The translations under genes were made by a program, and so were the position numbers. Below are positions 33,501 through 40,319 of a DNA stretch of 64,000 nucleotides, one piece after another; within the stretch, counting starts at the first letter, position 1; each line of letters starts with the position of its first letter. The DNA is from Pseudomonas helleri (lineage in GTDB: Bacteria; Pseudomonadota; Gammaproteobacteria; Pseudomonadales; Pseudomonadaceae), in NCBI RefSeq assembly GCF_001043025.1, contig NZ_JYLD01000012.1, forward strand, positions 1 to 64,000. Reading direction: 5' to 3'. Under the pieces are notes generated by a model. It had not been told where the DNA came from and did not search any database. It saw nothing but the letters and a program-made list of their open reading frames with translations.

Positions 33501-35712
33501 AGTCCTTGAAGGTTCCTCGCGGTAAGTCAACCACCCTCAGCCCCTGGCCTATTGGCCAGCCGGACAACTGTGGCAACAGCTCAAGTTGCATCGGCGCGAA
33601 ATCTGAAGTGGCATACACACCTTTAAGCATCTGCGACGAAAAATACTCAATTTGCTGACTCAATCGCATACGTTTGATGCAATCTGCCAACAAAGGCGGA
33701 CTTGGCAGCGTGTCGATGTACACCGCGCGCAACTCCCCCTCAGTTGTGCCGGTCAGTAACAGGATCAACTCGGCGGTCGCATCGGAAAATAGCTCTGTAT
33801 CAGGGCCCAGACGCTTGAATAGCTTCAAGCGCGACCATTGCATCGGCGCATCAAACTCATGAGTCCAGGCCCCGCTACCGTTATGTCTCAGCAGGGGGCT
33901 ATAGCCATCCGGGTTTCGTACCGGATCAATCGACATATACCCCCTACTGACGTCCCCTTGAACTTGATAGACCTTTTGCTCAAGTTGGAGGTACTTCACG
34001 CCCTCTAAATGGTAGAGCCCTTGAGCATCAGGCTTGAGCCCGGTCAAGATTTCTGGCCGACGCTCATAGGGCTTCAGGTCCGCTTTCCACAAACGTTTTT
34101 GACCATTACTGCGGGTAATTTGCGTCAGACGGTTGACCATAGTTGATGAACTTAACGACTTGGCAACACCTGGTACGGCGACCATTGAAAGGTTCTGCGC
34201 AACATCAAACAGGTGCTTAAGCGCAGCCACTTTGTCGTTACGCTCCCAGGCCTCAATGCCTTCGAAGATATCGGCGCCTAACTGAACGACACCAAACAGC
34301 AACATGAATTCGCCTACCACAGGCACAAACCCCAATGCCAGCGTCAGGGCGCTTAACCCTGCGTTCCACAAGGCTGCCTGCCGTTCAAGACGTGACTTGC
34401 TGTCTTCATCTTCAGTGGGTATGACTAAAAGGCGAGCGTCATCTTTAATCTGCGCCAGTTGTAACTCCCAGGACTTTTCAAAGGGGTTGCTCAACTGCGC
34501 AATCACCTCACATTCATTGAAGATTGCAGGCTCGTAAATAATAGGGGGACGGAGTAATAACAGAGAGTCCCAGGCAACCTTTTTAAGATCTGTTCTCCTG
34601 ATGAATTCGGCGCGATAGCGCAAAGGCACCAACTTCATAAAGTAGTCGGCAAACTCACGTTGGGTGAGCCATTCGCGCAGTTCAACCTTGAATTTATCGA
34701 TGTCATCAAACGCATAAAAGGCCCGTTGCGGCGCTTGTGGCATGTACACGATACAGCGTTGCCTTTGACCCGCAGGACGTTTATCTGGCCATAAGATAAT
34801 CACGCCGGCAACTTCAAACCCCATGAGCTTTAATGTGCTGTGAAGGTTGGGGATGGTTTGCGCAGCGACATTGTGGTTCAGCAGTGTCGCCTGTATGAAA
34901 TCATAGTGCTCGACCGTCACATGGTTTTTCATATAAGCCACTTGCAATGCCGCCAAAAACTCAAGTCGCTTATTTAAAACAAACGTTGACTTTAGCTTAA
35001 ACCCTTTAGAGCGTTGATCCGTTATTTCAAACTCGTTATCAACGGGCGTGAACACACTGCCCAAATGGTCCTGATACTTTTCGCCCAAATTGAGATCACG
35101 GCAAATACGTGCAAATTTTTCAGGCTCGTATTTAGGCAGATCAATCAACACATTTTTTTGTACCCCATAAATAGCAGTGCCCGGGTCAAATCCGCCTTTG
35201 ACTGTTTCAGCCGCCTCAAAATTCTGCAAAGCAGCCTGTAGCAAATCATGATGGCTGGTACTGGATACCAGATTGACCTCCAGCGAACTGGGTATCAATG
35301 ACTCCGGCAGCAAGAACTTGGCCAAACTATCAACCAGCTTGGTTTGCTGATTCGAAATAAACAATACCGCATTGCTTAACAACCGAACCTGTTTAAAGCC
35401 ATGGGTTTTGGGGTTGACCGTTGTCCAGCCATTGGCAACCAGGGCGGCCTTTAACAAAGGCTCAGCAAACTGCTCTATCGGCTTGATGTCAGCAAATACT
35501 TTGGCAATCTCGGCTTGGGTCGTATGCCATTCCAGCATGGTCTTGCGTAACGTGTCACGCATCAACACCGACGTGTCTTTAAACCACGCAGGTATTTGTT
35601 TCGCGATTAAATCCTCATGGAGGTGCTGTACTTCGAGGTTGCCCCATTGGCTGGCTGTCAGCGGTTTCTCTTGAGCGGTAGACGTTTCGGGCAAGTCACG
35701 TGCATCTGTCAT
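30595..35712 (-). CDS. Large LRR protein with NEL-type E3 ubiquitin ligase domain (DUF6543/dermonecrotic-toxin class)
   Basis: About 1705 residues. The long N-terminal part resembles the DUF6543/dermonecrotic toxin regions of Pseudomonas effectors and includes a hydrophobic stretch (ALTLALGFVPVVGEFMLLFGVV near 470). A leucine-rich repeat block spans about 1170-1320 (LRHLSLNTTQLTELPASI, LTHLNLRNNQI). It is followed by a NEL-like helical domain with the catalytic-type CxD motif TCGDG (Cys about residue 1432), as in IpaH/SspH ligases, where the Cys carries ubiquitin. Such proteins transfer ubiquitin inside host cells. ATG 35712 has AAGG at eight bases; ATG 35727 is an alternative. No secretion system or chaperone gene is nearby, so the delivery route is unknown. 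Confidence 0.85.
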   Translation of the reverse strand: MTDARDLPETSTAQEKPLTASQWGNLEVQHLHEDLIAKQIPAWFKDTSVLMRDTLRKTMLEWHTTQAEIAKVFADIKPIEQFAEPLLKAALVANGWTTVNPKTHGFKQVRLLSNAVLFISNQQTKLVDSLAKFLLPESLIPSSLEVNLVSSTSHHDLLQAALQNFEAAETVKGGFDPGTAIYGVQKNVLIDLPKYEPEKFARICRDLNLGEKYQDHLGSVFTPVDNEFEITDQRSKGFKLKSTFVLNKRLEFLAALQVAYMKNHVTVEHYDFIQATLLNHNVAAQTIPNLHSTLKLMGFEVAGVIILWPDKRPAGQRQRCIVYMPQAPQRAFYAFDDIDKFKVELREWLTQREFADYFMKLVPLRYRAEFIRRTDLKKVAWDSLLLLRPPIIYEPAIFNECEVIAQLSNPFEKSWELQLAQIKDDARLLVIPTEDEDSKSRLERQAALWNAGLSALTLALGFVPVVGEFMLLFGVVQLGADIFEGIEAWERNDKVAALKHLFDVAQNLSMVAVPGVAKSLSSSTMVNRLTQITRSNGQKRLWKADLKPYERRPEILTGLKPDAQGLYHLEGVKYLQLEQKVYQVQGDVSRGYMSIDPVRNPDGYSPLLRHNGSGAWTHEFDAPMQWSRLKLFKRLGPDTELFSDATAELILLLTGTTEGELRAVYIDTLPSPPLLADCIKRMRLSQQIEYFSSQMLKGVYATSDFAPMQLELLPQLSGWPIGQGLRVVDLPRGTFKDFGVSSERAYSRTEISQARINKGELLDATLEALSETQIETLLGESVTGTQAQALVLARKLGSLAHASQRTLVSSLYTVEKTLEPALKNISKQFPGLPLNVLEELVSHLTQDELTALTYRAHMPLRAAEEARIYAQRLRLNRAIEGIACEALSSADSQTLAWKTIAQLPGWPKKVTISVRSSLNNEQISAIEGETGSSRREIFKKGELYEFSGTSAGQPFTSPDLTACVFKSLTDNERNGLNSGTTLSYSDFMSRVAILAAKQRDSSASALGMQPIKPWFKSPMRLADGRVGYTLGGRSGHQLDASKPLALKELVLDLYPNMSETQIGHYLYRLQQTPIQAASELVRLKAELDLLRKTLQDWEEVNAWSYPSRGQRTLVPVQTKRAMSRALIRAWRRLSTPVSLEGATGYELDLNGWPVDALPPLQADFRHILSLHLSNTTSTVPASFLEKFTELRHLSLNTTQLTELPASIATMPELTHLNLRNNQIVLTPESANILSAKTKLKTLVLTGNPLGRNFSVQHMPQLQHLMLRYTGLSEWPTGIGILNDLQTLDLRNNSISFIPSAILTESMASINRVTSLHDNPLTPDSTRRLGLYRDSQQITLGMVDVRQHVSRIQGIKHWVVEPTAEQSRVWNALLREPGAGDFFAVIEDLSTSSQFANARVDLTLRVWTLLKAANDSTQLRSRLYSLAGHLSTCGDGIAMVFAELELEHLVFLAEHSEQGESAMLKLARGLFRIEMLNKHVLSIIKARIDAIHATQSEYVQQLQELVDAINPDLASVPLADMSAIEQQGVAYRLESAEGMRLAELLSPGSVEQQIRRLDPLEIQMFYHVNLASPLELPARPTSMRFGNIANVSATDLDTAKRYVLDQEQVPALVHSISGQEFWSDYLQKKKPESFTAVMSKYQEMLDEVYSKRATLSSDEYRQEAERVGKERKQAIADVIEQLTQMELKTNVVQAPVVPGETQSPDI

Positions 35713-35855
35713 GGCATTAGCCTTCATCAGAAGTAGGGACTTCAGCTTATAGACAGCGCACGTATAAATTTAATGGAATAACTGATGACTAACTACTTAA
35801 ATGCAACTGCAATTCGAGGGAAACCACTACATAAATAACGCACATTTAACAAACC

Positions 35856-35885
35856 CCCGATTGCGGTAATAAAACCGCAACCGGG
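35856..35885 (-). terminator. Rho-independent terminator after sohB
   Basis: A 12-bp stem with one mismatch (CCCGGTTGCGGT / ACCGCAATCGGG on the minus strand, 6-base loop) lies eight bases after the sohB stop and runs into GGTTTGTT. Confidence 0.7.
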
Positions 35886-35892
35886 ACGCTAG

Positions 35893-36912
35893 TTACCAGA
35901 AACGCTGTTGGGTCAAACGGCTCCACAACGAATCAGCGACGCGCTCAGCTGAGTGGCTGGCAGCGAGCCCTACTCGCTCTTGCAAGCTTTTGCGCTGAAC
36001 ATAATGCAAGTGAAACAGCTGCGCTTGTTTGGCACGCTCAGACAAGTATTCATCGCTGGTTTTCAACTCATCAACCAGCAACTTGTCCACCGCGGCCACA
36101 CCCAGCCAGACTTCCCCGGTGGCAATCTGATCAATCTCCAACTGCGGGCGGTACTGGGCCACGAAGCTCTTGAACAATTGATGAGTGATATCCAGGTCCT
36201 GCTGGAACTTTTCACGGCCTTTTTCGGTGTTCTCACCGAATACCGTTAACGTGCGCTTGTACTCCCCAGCGGTGAGTACTTCGTAATCAATGTCGTGCTT
36301 TTTAAGCAGGCGGTTAACGTTTGGCAACTGTGCCACCACTCCGATAGAACCTAAAATCGCGAACGGCGAGCTAATAATCTTCTGTCCAATACACGCCATC
36401 ATGTAACCGCCGCTGGCGGCCACTTTGTCGATGCAGATCGTCAGCGGGATGCCGGCCTGACGAATACGAGCCAGCTGCGATGAGGCCAAACCGTAGCTAT
36501 GGACCATGCCACCGCCGCTTTCCAGGCGCAAAACCACTTCGTCAGCCGGTGTGGCCAGCGTCAGCAATGCCGTAATTTCATGACGCAGGCTCTCGGTTGC
36601 CGAGGCTTTGATATCGCCTTCAAAGTCCAGTACGAAGACCCGTGGCTTTTCTTCCGGTTGTTTCTTCTGCTTTTTATCGACTTTGGCCTGCTGCTTGCGC
36701 AACGAATTGAGTTGATCCTTGGACAACAATGATTGCTCAAGCTTGTCGCGCAGGCCTTTATAGAACTCGTTCATCTTGCTGACTTGCAATTGCCCGGCAG
36801 TCTTGCGACCTCTGCCACGCAATGCTGCCAGGGTCACCAGGACTACCAGAATGGCAACCACCAGGGTGACGGTTTTAGCCAAAAAACTGGCGTATTCGGC
36901 AAGAAATTCCAC
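35893..36912 (-). CDS. sohB: SohB family periplasmic signal-peptide-peptidase-like protease
   Basis: A 339-residue inner-membrane serine protease of the SppA/S49 family. One N-terminal membrane helix (TVTLVVAILVVLVTLAAL) is followed by a charged linker rich in Lys and Gln, then the protease core with FVLDFEGDIKAS, LRLESGGGMVHSYG and the nucleophile Ser167 in AASGGYMMA. The family's Lys partner lies further on, as in GEYKRTL. SohB is known in E. coli as a multicopy suppressor of loss of the DegP protease. The gene is single and convergent with nothing close. Confidence 0.92.
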   Translation of the reverse strand: MEFLAEYASFLAKTVTLVVAILVVLVTLAALRGRGRKTAGQLQVSKMNEFYKGLRDKLEQSLLSKDQLNSLRKQQAKVDKKQKKQPEEKPRVFVLDFEGDIKASATESLRHEITALLTLATPADEVVLRLESGGGMVHSYGLASSQLARIRQAGIPLTICIDKVAASGGYMMACIGQKIISSPFAILGSIGVVAQLPNVNRLLKKHDIDYEVLTAGEYKRTLTVFGENTEKGREKFQQDLDITHQLFKSFVAQYRPQLEIDQIATGEVWLGVAAVDKLLVDELKTSDEYLSERAKQAQLFHLHYVQRKSLQERVGLAASHSAERVADSLWSRLTQQRFW

Positions 36913-37116
36913 AGCCTCTCCTTACAAACGCTTGCAGCCCTCGGGACAGGGCCACGTAATGCTGCCCAGCATACCGACGTGATACCGGGCCTGCCAGCCG
37001 TGAAACACCTTGTCGACGGTGCTTGCAGACAATTCAAACAAGCGTATGTTTTTTTATTGACAGGCTCCCGGCATCCTCCTAACCTCGCCAGACTTTCAAC
37101 GTGCCGGGAAGCGGAC

Positions 37117-37827
37117 GTGGGCATCATCTATTTGATTCGACATGGGCAGGCCTCATTCGGTGCAGACGACTACGACGTGCTGTCGCCTCTGGGTGTACGT
37201 CAGGCGCAAATCACAGGTCAGCATCTGGTTGACTTGGGGATACGCTTTGATCGCTGCCTGTCGGGTGATTTACTACGCCAGCAACACACCGCCGAACATG
37301 CCCTCGCCCAGTTCACTGCTGCCGGGTTAACCACGCCCGCACTGGAAATAGACCCGGCGTTTAATGAGTTTGATGCTTTCGGGATTCTCGATGCGCTATT
37401 GCCAGGCATTCTGCCGCAAGAGCCGAACGCCCTGCACACGCTGAAAAATGCGGCTGAACAGCCCGAAGAGTTCCAGCGCATCTTTGATCTGATTATTGCG
37501 CGCTGGCTCAGCGGCACCTATGACACCCCGCAGATCGAAAGCTGGCTGGCCTTTGTCGAGCGCGTACAAGGTGGCCTCAATCGCGTGCTTGACCACGCCG
37601 GCCATAAACAAAACATTGCCGTGTTCACTTCCGGCGGCAGCATCACTGCCCTGCTCCACCTGTTGACCCAAATTCCTGCCAGCGAAGCCTTCAAGCTGAC
37701 CTGGCAAATCGTCAATACCTCGCTCAGCCAACTCAAGTACCGTGGCCGTGAGGTAACCCTGGCTTCCTTCAACAACCATGTACATTTGCAGTTGTTGAAG
37801 ACGCCATCGCTGATCACCTACCGATGA
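37117..37827 (+). CDS. Histidine phosphatase family protein
   Basis: A 236-residue phosphoglycerate-mutase-like phosphatase. The active-site RHG is at residues 8-10 in IYLIRHGQASFG, and the second catalytic His sits in VFTSGGSI region nearby. It starts with GTG 37117; no ATG gives the family N-terminus, and the open frame continues upstream without family match. It heads a run of four same-strand genes (phosphatase, SCP2, phosphotransferase, SDR) that recurs in Pseudomonas, which suggests lipid or CoA-ester metabolism. Confidence 0.82.
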   Translation: MGIIYLIRHGQASFGADDYDVLSPLGVRQAQITGQHLVDLGIRFDRCLSGDLLRQQHTAEHALAQFTAAGLTTPALEIDPAFNEFDAFGILDALLPGILPQEPNALHTLKNAAEQPEEFQRIFDLIIARWLSGTYDTPQIESWLAFVERVQGGLNRVLDHAGHKQNIAVFTSGGSITALLHLLTQIPASEAFKLTWQIVNTSLSQLKYRGREVTLASFNNHVHLQLLKTPSLITYR

Positions 37828-37882
37828 GCGTTGGCAACCGCGACCTGCGGGTCGCCGTAACCCACCCTGAAAGGATCGAACC

Positions 37883-38197
37883 ATGACTTCTGTAGCTGAT
37901 GCCGTTCAAGCAATGAAAGCCAAATTCAACCCAGCCGCTGCTGCCGGCCTGGACCTGGTATTCGGTTTTCGCATTGATGAAACCAAGAACTTCTCGCTGG
38001 TTGTCAAAGACAGCACGTGCGAATTGCTGGAAGGCGAAAACCCGGACGCACAAGTGACTCTGGTGATGGACGGCGAAACTCTGGAAGGCATCGTCAGCGG
38101 CGAAACCGACGGCATGCAAGCATTCATGGGCGGCAAGCTGCGCGCTGAAGGCGACATGATGCTGGCCATGAAGCTGAGCGAACTGTTCCCGTCGTAA
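37883..38197 (+). CDS. SCP2 sterol-binding domain protein
   Basis: A 104-residue stand-alone SCP2 domain, a small hydrophobic-tunnel fold that binds lipids or acyl-CoAs. Its sequence covers the whole domain from VADAVQAMKAKFNP to the C-terminal GKLRAEGDMMLAMKLSELF, which is strongly conserved in the family. It sits 55 bases after the histidine phosphatase gene and has its own strong terminator, so it may be the end of a two-gene unit. Confidence 0.9.
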   Translation: MTSVADAVQAMKAKFNPAAAAGLDLVFGFRIDETKNFSLVVKDSTCELLEGENPDAQVTLVMDGETLEGIVSGETDGMQAFMGGKLRAEGDMMLAMKLSELFPS

Positions 38198-38215
38198 GCC
38201 ACACGCAACATCCTG

Positions 38216-38246
38216 AAACCGAAGCCCCGTGCTTCGGTTTTTTTTT
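38216..38246 (+). terminator. Rho-independent terminator after the SCP2 gene
   Basis: A 10-bp stem (AAACCGAAGC / GCTTCGGTTT, 5-base loop) is followed by six T residues, 18 bases after the stop codon. Confidence 0.92.
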
Positions 38247-38383
38247 AGCTGTGCTTCACTCAATGCCAATCAAGGGCACTGATTATTCACTAACACGCGT
38301 ACCTATTAAGGCTGTGCTTGGCGTTGCGGCACATTAGATTAACGAATGTTGTCAGGTCACAAAAATAAGCAGAAGAGATAAAC

Positions 38384-39451
38384 ATGACGCTTACCGACTC
38401 ATCTACCCGTATCCGTTCTGGCGAAGAGCTCGACGCCAGCCAGATTGATCCTTACCTTAAAGCTCATATTCAGGGGCTTTCGGGGCAACCGGCAATTAGC
38501 CAGTTCCCGGGTGGGGCCTCAAACCTGACCTACTTGATTGAGTACCCGGGCGTCGAGTTGGTCCTTCGCCGCCCGCCGTTCGGCCATAAAGCCAAGTCGG
38601 CTCACGATATGGGCCGAGAATTCCGCATTCTCAACCAACTCAAGGACGCGTTCCCGTACTGCCCCAAAGCCTATGCCCATTGCACCGATACCAGCCTGAT
38701 CGGTTCCGAGTTCTATGTGATGGAACGGGTCAAGGGCATCATTTTGCGCTCAGACCTGCCGCGCGAACTGGCGTTAAGCGCCGACGATACCCGGACCCTG
38801 TGCAAGAGCTTTATCGACAAACTGGTGGAGTTGCATCGGGTTGATTACGCCGCCTGCGGTCTGGGCGAACTGGGTAAGCCAGAAGGGTATGTACAGCGCC
38901 AGATCTCGGGCTGGAGTGATCGCTATGAAAAAGCCCTGACCCCCGATGCTCCGCTCTGGAAAGAGGTCAAGACGTGGCTTAACGCCAAGATGCCCGCCGA
39001 CCATTCAACCCCTGCGATTGTTCATAATGACTATCGCTTCGACAACGTGATCCTTGATCCAAACAACCCGATGCAGATCATCGGCGTGCTGGACTGGGAA
39101 CTGACGACCATTGGTGACCCGCTGATGGATTTGGGCAATACCCTCGCCTACTGGATCGAAGCTGACGACCCGGCACCGGTCCAACTGATGCGCCGCCAGC
39201 CCAGCAATGCCCCCGGTATGTTGACCCGCCGCGAGTTCGTCGACTACTACGCCGAACGGTCAGGGATTCAGGTCGATAATTACGACTTTTACTACACCTA
39301 CGGGCTGTTTCGTCTGGCCGGTATCGTTCAGCAAATTTACTACCGCTACTACCACGGCCAGACCCGGGACAAACGCTTTGCACCGTTCGTACATATGAAC
39401 GCACTGCTTGAGCAGATGAGCCTCAAGGTCATCCGCCAGTCCAGCCTTTAA
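38384..39451 (+). CDS. APH-type phosphotransferase family protein (ACAD10-like)
   Basis: A 355-residue kinase-fold protein of the aminoglycoside phosphotransferase superfamily, in the subgroup related to the kinase domain of vertebrate ACAD10/11. It has the family catalytic loop IVHNDYRFDNVIL and the metal-binding VLDWELTTIGDPLMDLG. These proteins have been proposed to phosphorylate hydroxyacyl-CoAs. The SDR gene follows 24 bases later, so the two are an operon, consistent with a route for hydroxy acids. Confidence 0.88.
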   Translation: MTLTDSSTRIRSGEELDASQIDPYLKAHIQGLSGQPAISQFPGGASNLTYLIEYPGVELVLRRPPFGHKAKSAHDMGREFRILNQLKDAFPYCPKAYAHCTDTSLIGSEFYVMERVKGIILRSDLPRELALSADDTRTLCKSFIDKLVELHRVDYAACGLGELGKPEGYVQRQISGWSDRYEKALTPDAPLWKEVKTWLNAKMPADHSTPAIVHNDYRFDNVILDPNNPMQIIGVLDWELTTIGDPLMDLGNTLAYWIEADDPAPVQLMRRQPSNAPGMLTRREFVDYYAERSGIQVDNYDFYYTYGLFRLAGIVQQIYYRYYHGQTRDKRFAPFVHMNALLEQMSLKVIRQSSL

Positions 39452-39475
39452 GCCCGCGATAAACAGGGAATCAGC

Positions 39476-40243
39476 ATGTCCAAGACTCAATTGTTCGACC
39501 TTGACGGCAAAATCGCCTTTGTTTCCGGCGCCAGTCGCGGCATTGGTGAGGCCATCGCCAAGCTTCTGGCCCAGCAAGGCGCCCATGTGATTGTCTCGAG
39601 CCGCAAGCTCGAAGGTTGCCAGCCGGTGGCTGAGGCGATCATTGCCAATGGCGGCACCGCGACAGCCATGGCCTGCCACATTGGTGAAATGGAGCAAATC
39701 ACCCTGACCTTTGCGCGTATTCGCGAAGAGTTTGGTCGCCTCGATATTCTGGTCAACAACGCGGCGACCAACCCGCAGTTTGGCAACGTCCTGGATACAG
39801 ACCTGGGCGCGTTCCAGAAAACAGTCGACGTGAATATTCGTGGCTACTTCTTTATGTCGGTTGAAGCAGGCAAGCTGATGCGCGAACACGGCGGCGGCAG
39901 CATCATCAACGTGGCCTCGATCAACGGTGTCTCGCCGGGGCCATTTCAGGGCATTTACTCAATGACAAAAGCTGCGGTCATCAACATGACCAAGGTGTTT
40001 GCCAAGGAGTGTGCGGGTTTCGGCATCCGCTGCAATGCGCTGCTGCCGGGCCTGACCGACACCAAGTTCGCTTCAGCGCTGGTCAAGAACGACGCCATTC
40101 TAAAAGGCGCCTTGCAACAAATCCCGCTCAAGCGCGTGGCCAACCCGAGCGAAATGGCCGGTGCAGTGCTGTATTTGGCCAGCGATGCGTCCAGCTACAC
40201 CACGGGTGTGTCGTTGAATGTAGATGGCGGGTTCTTGTCCTGA
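39476..40243 (+). CDS. SDR family oxidoreductase
   Basis: A 255-residue classical short-chain dehydrogenase. The NAD(P) site reads SGASRGIGEAIAK, the NNAAT motif follows, and the catalytic triad is Ser in NVASINGV, Tyr in YSMTKAAV with its Lys. The C-terminus ends in YTTGVSLNVDGGFL. In an operon with the APH-type phosphotransferase; the substrate is probably a hydroxyacyl or similar alcohol. A strong hairpin terminator follows. Confidence 0.9.
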   Translation: MSKTQLFDLDGKIAFVSGASRGIGEAIAKLLAQQGAHVIVSSRKLEGCQPVAEAIIANGGTATAMACHIGEMEQITLTFARIREEFGRLDILVNNAATNPQFGNVLDTDLGAFQKTVDVNIRGYFFMSVEAGKLMREHGGGSIINVASINGVSPGPFQGIYSMTKAAVINMTKVFAKECAGFGIRCNALLPGLTDTKFASALVKNDAILKGALQQIPLKRVANPSEMAGAVLYLASDASSYTTGVSLNVDGGFLS

Positions 40244-40258
40244 TCACGCTTGCCCAGA

Positions 40259-40288
40259 GGTCGATCGGCAGGATGGCGATCGACCTTT
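40259..40288. terminator. Terminator between SDR and TccC-like genes
   Basis: A 9-bp perfect stem (GGTCGATCG / CGATCGACC, 9-base loop) followed by TTT lies 15 bases after the SDR stop; the convergent TccC-like gene ends 31 bases beyond it. Confidence 0.75.
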
Positions 40289-40319
40289 GTGTGACCTTCG
40301 ATAGTCGAATGAGCGTGAT

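Noticed and set aside
35713..35892. hrp box for type III regulation upstream of the NEL-type gene
   Set aside because: No GGAACC-N15/16-CCAC pattern in the right orientation was found in the upstream region.
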